Below are positions 38,187 through 42,083 of a stretch of DNA of 42,083 nt, one piece after another (the first letter of the stretch is position 1; the number at the start of each line of letters is the position of its first letter). The DNA is from an uncultured Duganella sp. Its GTDB lineage: Bacteria > Pseudomonadota > Gammaproteobacteria > Burkholderiales > Burkholderiaceae. The stretch covers positions 1 through 42,083 of the forward strand of contig CAMLRG010000022.1 in assembly GCA_946482335.1 (NCBI GenBank), written 5' to 3'. Made by a program: the position numbers and the translations under genes. The notes beneath the pieces are model-generated. The model saw nothing but the letters and a program-made list of their open reading frames with translations. It made no database searches and had not been told where the DNA came from.

Positions 38187-38883
38187 GACTTTGATCGCCG
38201 GCGCGCTGGCGCTTGCCGCGGGTGGCGCCGCGTCCCAGGACGTGGAGACCATCCTGCGCAAGGCCGATTCCTACCGGCTGCGCGATGCATCTTCCCAGGT
38301 CGACACCCTGGTGCAAACCTTCAAGGACGGCAAGCAGGATAAGGAAAAGCGCTACCAGGTGCTGATCCGCCCCGGCGGCAAGGCCCTGATCCTGTTCCGC
38401 TCCCCCGGCGAGGCCGGACAGAAGGTACTGATGTCCGGCGACGATTTCTGGATGCTGCTGCCGGGCAGCGCGCGGCCGATCCGCATCACGCCGCTGCAGA
38501 AACTGCTGGGCGACGCCGCGACCGGCGACATCGCCAACATGTCCTGGTCCGGCGACTACCAGGGCCGCGTCGCACGCGAAGCCGAGATCGACGGCGTTGC
38601 CTGTCTCGAACTGGAATTGACTGCCACGCGCAAGACCCTGAGCTACCAGCGCGTGGTGCTGCACGTCGCGAAAGCGGACTACCGGCCGGTGCATGCGGAC
38701 CTGTACGCCACGTCCAACAAACGCCTCAAGCAGGCACGCTTCAGCCAGGACCGCATGGTGCTCGTGGACGAAATCAATACCGGGCGAGAAACCGTCGTCA
38801 CAACGCTCGCGGCCAGGCCGCGCCAGTTCGGCGACGAATTGTTCAACCCCATGTACCTGAGCCGCTCCAATGCAGCACCGTAA
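38179..38883 (+). CDS. LolA-like outer-membrane lipoprotein-sorting protein
   Basis: A 234-residue exported protein: signal peptide MFKTLIAGALALAAGGAASQ, then a half-barrel LolA/LolB-like fold region with KADSYRLRDAS, a YQVLIRPGGKALILFRSPGE strand pair, a GDDFWMLLPGSARPIRI segment, and DLYATSNKRLKQARF near the C terminus. It matches the 'outer membrane lipoprotein-sorting protein' group rather than housekeeping LolA. In this operon it probably carries a hydrophobic substrate (lipid-modified or amphipathic) from the permease across the periplasm (inference). GGAGG lies eight bases before ATG 38179. It overlaps both neighbours. Confidence 0.87.
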   Translation: MFKTLIAGALALAAGGAASQDVETILRKADSYRLRDASSQVDTLVQTFKDGKQDKEKRYQVLIRPGGKALILFRSPGEAGQKVLMSGDDFWMLLPGSARPIRITPLQKLLGDAATGDIANMSWSGDYQGRVAREAEIDGVACLELELTATRKTLSYQRVVLHVAKADYRPVHADLYATSNKRLKQARFSQDRMVLVDEINTGRETVVTTLAARPRQFGDELFNPMYLSRSNAAP

Positions 38884-39835
38884 GCAGGCCACACTGGCTT
38901 TGTCCATCGCCGCCGCAGCCGCGGCCCCCGGCGCCGCGCCGGCGGCGGACCTCGTCGCCAACGTCCGCGCCCAGTTGGGCACCCAATCCCTGCAGGCCGG
39001 CGAGCTACGCTGGCAGGACGGGCCATTGCGCGCGGTCCTGACCGCAACCCGCGTCGACGGCGGCGAGTTGCGCCTGCGCGCCAACGAACTGGCCATCGAC
39101 CACGCATTGGCCGGCGGCTTCCTGACGGCCGGAAAAAAGGTGATGGGCTGGGACGTCGGCTACGCCTTCCGCCCGCTCGACGTGGTGCAGCGTGAAGACC
39201 GCCGCGCCCTGAACCCGCTGGCCCTGGACGGCATCCCCATGCTCGCCTGGGAACGCTTCGACGCCGACAGCGCAACCACCGTCGTATGGGCCAACCCCGG
39301 CCGCGGCCGGGCCGACGCCACCGCACGCCAGCGCAATGACGAGGCCATCGCCATCCGCCATTACCGCCAGCGAGGCGCACGCGACGAATATGCCGTGCTG
39401 CGGCTGTCCGACCGCAATGGCATCGAAGCCGGCGCATCGTTCTCGCAAGTGGCCGGCGCCGGCCTGGAACTGCACGCCTCCCTGCTCTGGCAGCAGCGCC
39501 CGCGGCACGGCGGCAAGGCACTCGCCGGATTCACCTGGACCACGGAAAGCAAGTTCTCGGTCGTGGGCGAAGCCTGGACCGACCGCAGCGCCGCGCCCGG
39601 CCAGCAACGCAACCGCATGCTGCGCGCATCCCAGTATTTCGACGACGTGGAAGTGTCGGCCGACATGCTTTGGCAGCCACGCAGCGGTCCGCTCGCCGGC
39701 AGCCGCATCGCCACCATCTCGGCCGGCTGGAAGAGCGGTCCCTGGATGGTGGCCGCCAGCTATCGCCACTACGGCGGCCTGGCCGGCCGCTACGCGCGAC
39801 ATGTCGCGCTGGCCAGCATCCAGCGCGGATTCTGA
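38870..39835 (+). CDS. Putative outer-membrane beta-barrel protein, unknown family
   Basis: The 321-residue protein has a signal peptide (cleavage near residue 26, after APA). The mature part shows alternating-polarity strands ending in aromatic residues (ISAGWKSGPWMVAASYRHYGG) and a C-terminal phenylalanine (ASIQRGF), the mark of outer-membrane barrels recognised by the BAM machinery. No family is recognised. Overlapping the LolA-like gene by 14 bp, it is the last gene of the operon, and may be the outer-membrane exit or receptor for the exported substrate (inference). It ends one base from the convergent response-regulator gene. Confidence 0.75.
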   Translation: MQHRKQATLALSIAAAAAAPGAAPAADLVANVRAQLGTQSLQAGELRWQDGPLRAVLTATRVDGGELRLRANELAIDHALAGGFLTAGKKVMGWDVGYAFRPLDVVQREDRRALNPLALDGIPMLAWERFDADSATTVVWANPGRGRADATARQRNDEAIAIRHYRQRGARDEYAVLRLSDRNGIEAGASFSQVAGAGLELHASLLWQQRPRHGGKALAGFTWTTESKFSVVGEAWTDRSAAPGQQRNRMLRASQYFDDVEVSADMLWQPRSGPLAGSRIATISAGWKSGPWMVAASYRHYGGLAGRYARHVALASIQRGF

Positions 39836-39836
39836 A

Positions 39837-40619
39837 TCACATTTGGCGGAACAGGTGGGCGTACAGCGGAGAGACGCGCAACCTCTCCGGACGGCCGCGC
39901 AAGACCAGCGACAACTTGCCGCCCTCCTCCCGCATGGCGCTCAGCACGCAGGAAGCATTGACGATGGTGCCGCGATGCACCTGCCAGAATGCCTGCCCAT
40001 CGAGCTGCGGCAGCAATTCCTTCAGGCTCATGCGGATCAGCACCTCGCTGTCGGCCGTCACCACGTTCACGTACTTGTCCGCCGCCTCGAAGTACACCAC
40101 GTCGGCCACCGGCACCATGCGCACCTGGTTGCCCACGGCCGCGCGGATCACCGTCAAGCGCTGCGCCACCGGCGCGGCCGTCGGCACACCCAGCGCGCGC
40201 AGTTGCGCCGCCAGCGCTTCCAGCCCGCCACCAGGCTTGTCCTGCAAACGCTGGCGCAGGCGGGCCACGGTGCGGCCCAGGCGCTCATCGCTGACAGGCT
40301 TCAGGACATAATCGGCCGCCTCCTGGTCGAAGGCCTGCACCGCGAATTCATCGTAGGCCGTTACGAACACGATCTGCGGGAATGGCGCCGGCCCGCTCCA
40401 GGCATCGGCCAGTTCTTCGGCCACCTCAAGCCCCGACTTGCCAGGCATTTTGATGTCGAGGAACAGGACCTGCGGCTGCAAGGCCGCGGCCTGCGCCAAC
40501 GCCTCGACGCCATTGCCGCAGTTCGCGACGATCGATAGTTCGGGCCATTGGCGCCGCAATGCGGCCTCCAGGGTGGCAGCCAGGATTGGCTCGTCTTCAG
40601 CAATCAGTGCGGTTGTCAT
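39837..40619 (-). CDS. LytTR-family response regulator
   Basis: A 260-residue cytoplasmic regulator. The receiver domain (about 3-120) has the acidic pair EDE (8-10), phospho-acceptor Asp55 (LFLDIKMPG), Thr87 and Lys107 (DYVLKPV). A linker leads to a LytTR DNA-binding domain (about 155-258) with VVYFEAADKYVNVVT and FWQVHRGTIVNASCV. It resembles AlgR/LytR regulators, which bind pairs of short direct repeats. Its ATG overlaps the kinase stop (ATGA at 40616-40619), forming a two-component pair. Confidence 0.93.
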   Translation of the reverse strand: MTTALIAEDEPILAATLEAALRRQWPELSIVANCGNGVEALAQAAALQPQVLFLDIKMPGKSGLEVAEELADAWSGPAPFPQIVFVTAYDEFAVQAFDQEAADYVLKPVSDERLGRTVARLRQRLQDKPGGGLEALAAQLRALGVPTAAPVAQRLTVIRAAVGNQVRMVPVADVVYFEAADKYVNVVTADSEVLIRMSLKELLPQLDGQAFWQVHRGTIVNASCVLSAMREEGGKLSLVLRGRPERLRVSPLYAHLFRQM

Positions 40620-41683
40620 GGCAGATGGATACGTGCAGTTGCGCCCTGTGGCGCGGCTTCAAGCGACAAGGAGGCAAGCCCGCCATACAAGGCATTCAAG
40701 CGCTCCCGCACATTGGCAAGACCGAGGCCGGTACCGGGTTTGCCGGGACCGGCGTCCAGTCCGCGCCCCGTGTCGGACACCAGCAATTCCAGCCCGCTGC
40801 CGGCTGCGCGCGCAGCCACCAGGACGTGGCCGCCACCCAGGTTGGGCTCCACGCCATGGGCAATGGCATTCTCGACCAACGGCTGCAGCAGCATGGGCGG
40901 CAACTCACGGTTGCGCAAATCGTCCGGCAACTCCAGCGCGAAGCTCAGGCGCGCGCCCATGCGCACCGACATCAGGCCAAGGTAAGCCTCCAGCAGCGCG
41001 AATTCCTGGCCCAGCGTGGTGCGTTCGGCACGCGCCGCGCTCAGGGTCGCACGCAGGTAGACGATCAACTGGTCCAGCATGGCCTGGGCGCGTGCCGGGT
41101 CCAGTGCGATCAAGCCCTGCAGGTTGGCCAAGGTGTTGAACAGCATGTGCGGCTCGATCTGCGCCTGCAACAATTGCAGCTGCGCCTGCAGCGCCTGGCG
41201 CTCGACGGCTTCCGCCCGCGCTTTCTCCACGGCCGCTTCGGCACGTGCCTGCGACAGCCGGTCGCGGCCGGCGAAAAACACGGTCGCCGCGCCTGTCGCG
41301 AACACCGTGAACAGCAAGGCGCTGCGCCCGCGGTCACCACCGATCGCCCGCATGATGTTGGTCTCGACGCCCATCAGCCATCCCGCCAGCTTGGAGCCCA
41401 GGAACACGCCCGCGACCACGGCGACCGCCATCACCGGCACGAAGAACAGCCATCTGAACTTGTCCCGCTCGCCCAAAAGCGTAAAGCGCGCGAGGTCGAT
41501 CAGCAGCCAGGTGATGGTGCCGATGCACATCGACACCAGCAGGTTCGGTCCGAAATTGCGCCCGCCGCCGAACACGAAAGTGATCAGGATGGCGCACAGC
41601 ACATTGAACACCGCCACATACATGCCGTCGATGGCGAGGCGGCGCAAGGGAAAGCGGGAAAGGATTATCTGCATGGCAAGCAT
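40616..41683 (-). CDS. LytS/YehU-type sensor histidine kinase
   Basis: The 355-residue kinase has four predicted membrane helices in its first 150 residues (for example VFNVLCAILITFVFGGG and MCIGTITWLLIDLARF), a short coiled coil, then the His_kinase domain. The phospho-acceptor block is LLQAQIEPHMLFNTL, with the histidine in the family's PHxLFN motif. The ATPase domain has PPMLLQPLVENAIAHG (N box) and VSDTGRGL with GTGLGLANVRERL (G boxes). There is no large sensory domain, so it probably senses within the membrane. I chose ATG 41683 (MLAMQIIL) because AGGG precedes it; ATG 41674 is the alternative. Confidence 0.92.
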   Translation of the reverse strand: MLAMQIILSRFPLRRLAIDGMYVAVFNVLCAILITFVFGGGRNFGPNLLVSMCIGTITWLLIDLARFTLLGERDKFRWLFFVPVMAVAVVAGVFLGSKLAGWLMGVETNIMRAIGGDRGRSALLFTVFATGAATVFFAGRDRLSQARAEAAVEKARAEAVERQALQAQLQLLQAQIEPHMLFNTLANLQGLIALDPARAQAMLDQLIVYLRATLSAARAERTTLGQEFALLEAYLGLMSVRMGARLSFALELPDDLRNRELPPMLLQPLVENAIAHGVEPNLGGGHVLVAARAAGSGLELLVSDTGRGLDAGPGKPGTGLGLANVRERLNALYGGLASLSLEAAPQGATARIHLP

Positions 41684-41751
41684 TTTCGCCCTACGGGCGC
41701 CTGCCATGCAATGCCTTTGCGACGAAACCGCGCCAAAACGGCGCCAAAGCC

Positions 41752-41952
41752 TTAAGCCAGGGCTTCCCTGGCCGCTTCTTCCGGCGTCAAGCCGTCATAG
41801 AACAGGTCCGTGAACCACTCCACCTGCTCCTCGATATGGTCCTGGGCTTCCTTTTGCGTGGCGCCGCCCTTGACCAGCCAGCCCTCCACCTCGATGCACC
41901 ACTGGATCAGTTCCAGGGTTTCCGGATCGAGTTCTTCTTTCTTCTTCGCCAT
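41752..41952 (-). CDS. Small acidic protein of unknown function (66 aa)
   Basis: A 66-residue acidic, helical protein (MAKKKEELDPETLELIQWC at the start, then EEQVEWFTDLFYDGLTPEEAAREAL). A strong ribosome site (GGGAGGATGCC before ATG) supports it as a real gene. No membrane segment or known motif is recognised. It is the gene immediately upstream-adjacent to the second tRNA-Asn terminator and transcribed on the same strand as the kinase, 68 bp away. Confidence 0.75.
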   Translation of the reverse strand: MAKKKEELDPETLELIQWCIEVEGWLVKGGATQKEAQDHIEEQVEWFTDLFYDGLTPEEAAREALA

Positions 41953-41972
41953 GGCATCCTCCCGCGCAAAGC

Positions 41973-42004
41973 AAAAAGCCCAACCACGGAGGGCTGGGCT
42001 TTTT
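41973..42004 (-). terminator. Terminator downstream of the second tRNA-Asn
   Basis: The hairpin AAGCCCA...TGGGCTT (with a G-U extension) ends in a T tract on the minus strand after the tRNA. It also has T residues on the plus strand. It shares the sequence CAAAGCAAAAAGCCCAACC with the terminator beside the first tRNA-Asn, showing the two tRNA units are copies. Confidence 0.75.
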
Positions 42005-42012
42005 ATTGATTC

Positions 42013-42083
42013 TGGCTCCCCGACCTGGACTCGAACCAGGGACCTGCGGATTAACAGTCCGTCGCTCTACCGACTGAGCTATC
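42013..42083 (-). tRNA. tRNA-Asn (GTT), second copy, 5' end beyond the window
   Basis: The visible 71 nt are identical to the copy at 27821-27896, including the GTT anticodon and encoded CCA. The first five bases of the acceptor stem fall outside the window. The gene probably continues to about 42088, and its promoter is not visible. Confidence 0.95.

Noticed and set aside
27821..42083. Active integrative element bounded by tRNA-Asn
   Set aside because: No integrase, excisionase or short att repeat was seen; duplicated tRNA units alone do not prove a mobile element.

Overview
The window (about 42 kb, high GC) looks like a chromosomal segment of a betaproteobacterium, most plausibly an Oxalobacteraceae member (Massilia/Duganella-like). 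That is an inference from the GC-rich codon use, the Burkholderia-style type VI secretion system (T6SS) gene set, and protein styles such as DUF2322 and LytTR two-component pairs; no rRNA is present to prove it. No transposase, integrase, CRISPR array or phage gene was seen.

Region 1 (1-4732, + strand) holds a translationally coupled operon of two Hsp70-family ATPases behind the last residues of an unidentified upstream gene. The second Hsp70 carries a long extra C-terminal region.

Region 2 (4725-21373) is a T6SS locus. On the minus strand, from upstream to downstream, lie a TPR lipoprotein, tssB, tssC, hcp, tssE, tssH (clpV), tssA and then a DTW-domain RNA-modification gene. Divergently, on the plus strand, lie tssK and tssL. 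Further along, on the minus strand, lie a tagX-like M15 peptidase, tssM, tagF and an OmpA-domain gene. Sheath, tube, contractile ATPase and membrane complex are represented, but tssF, tssG, tssJ, vgrG and PAAR genes are not in the window, and tssE abuts tssH directly where tssF/tssG often sit. A strong intrinsic terminator lies between hcp and tssE and probably sets a high hcp to downstream ratio. A small single-pass membrane protein of unknown role is divergent from tagX.

Region 3 (21324-27756) has a minus-strand operon of a DUF6351-type lipoprotein, a very large AsmA-like DUF748 protein and an alpha/beta hydrolase, followed divergently by a small DUF2322 gene.

Region 4 (27782-42083) is bounded by two identical tRNA-Asn(GTT) genes in the same orientation, each with a related hairpin terminator. 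Between them lie an S41 peptidase, a TonB-dependent receptor with a cupin gene, a large subtilisin-like S8 peptidase whose Shine-Dalgarno sequence sits in a predicted hairpin, a possible start-less gene remnant, and a five-gene envelope export module. That module comprises a periplasmic repeat-like protein, a MacB/LolD-type ATPase, an FtsX-type permease, a LolA-like carrier and a putative outer-membrane barrel. It runs convergently into a LytS/LytR-type histidine kinase and LytTR response regulator that may control it. A 66-residue conserved-looking small protein lies next to the second tRNA.
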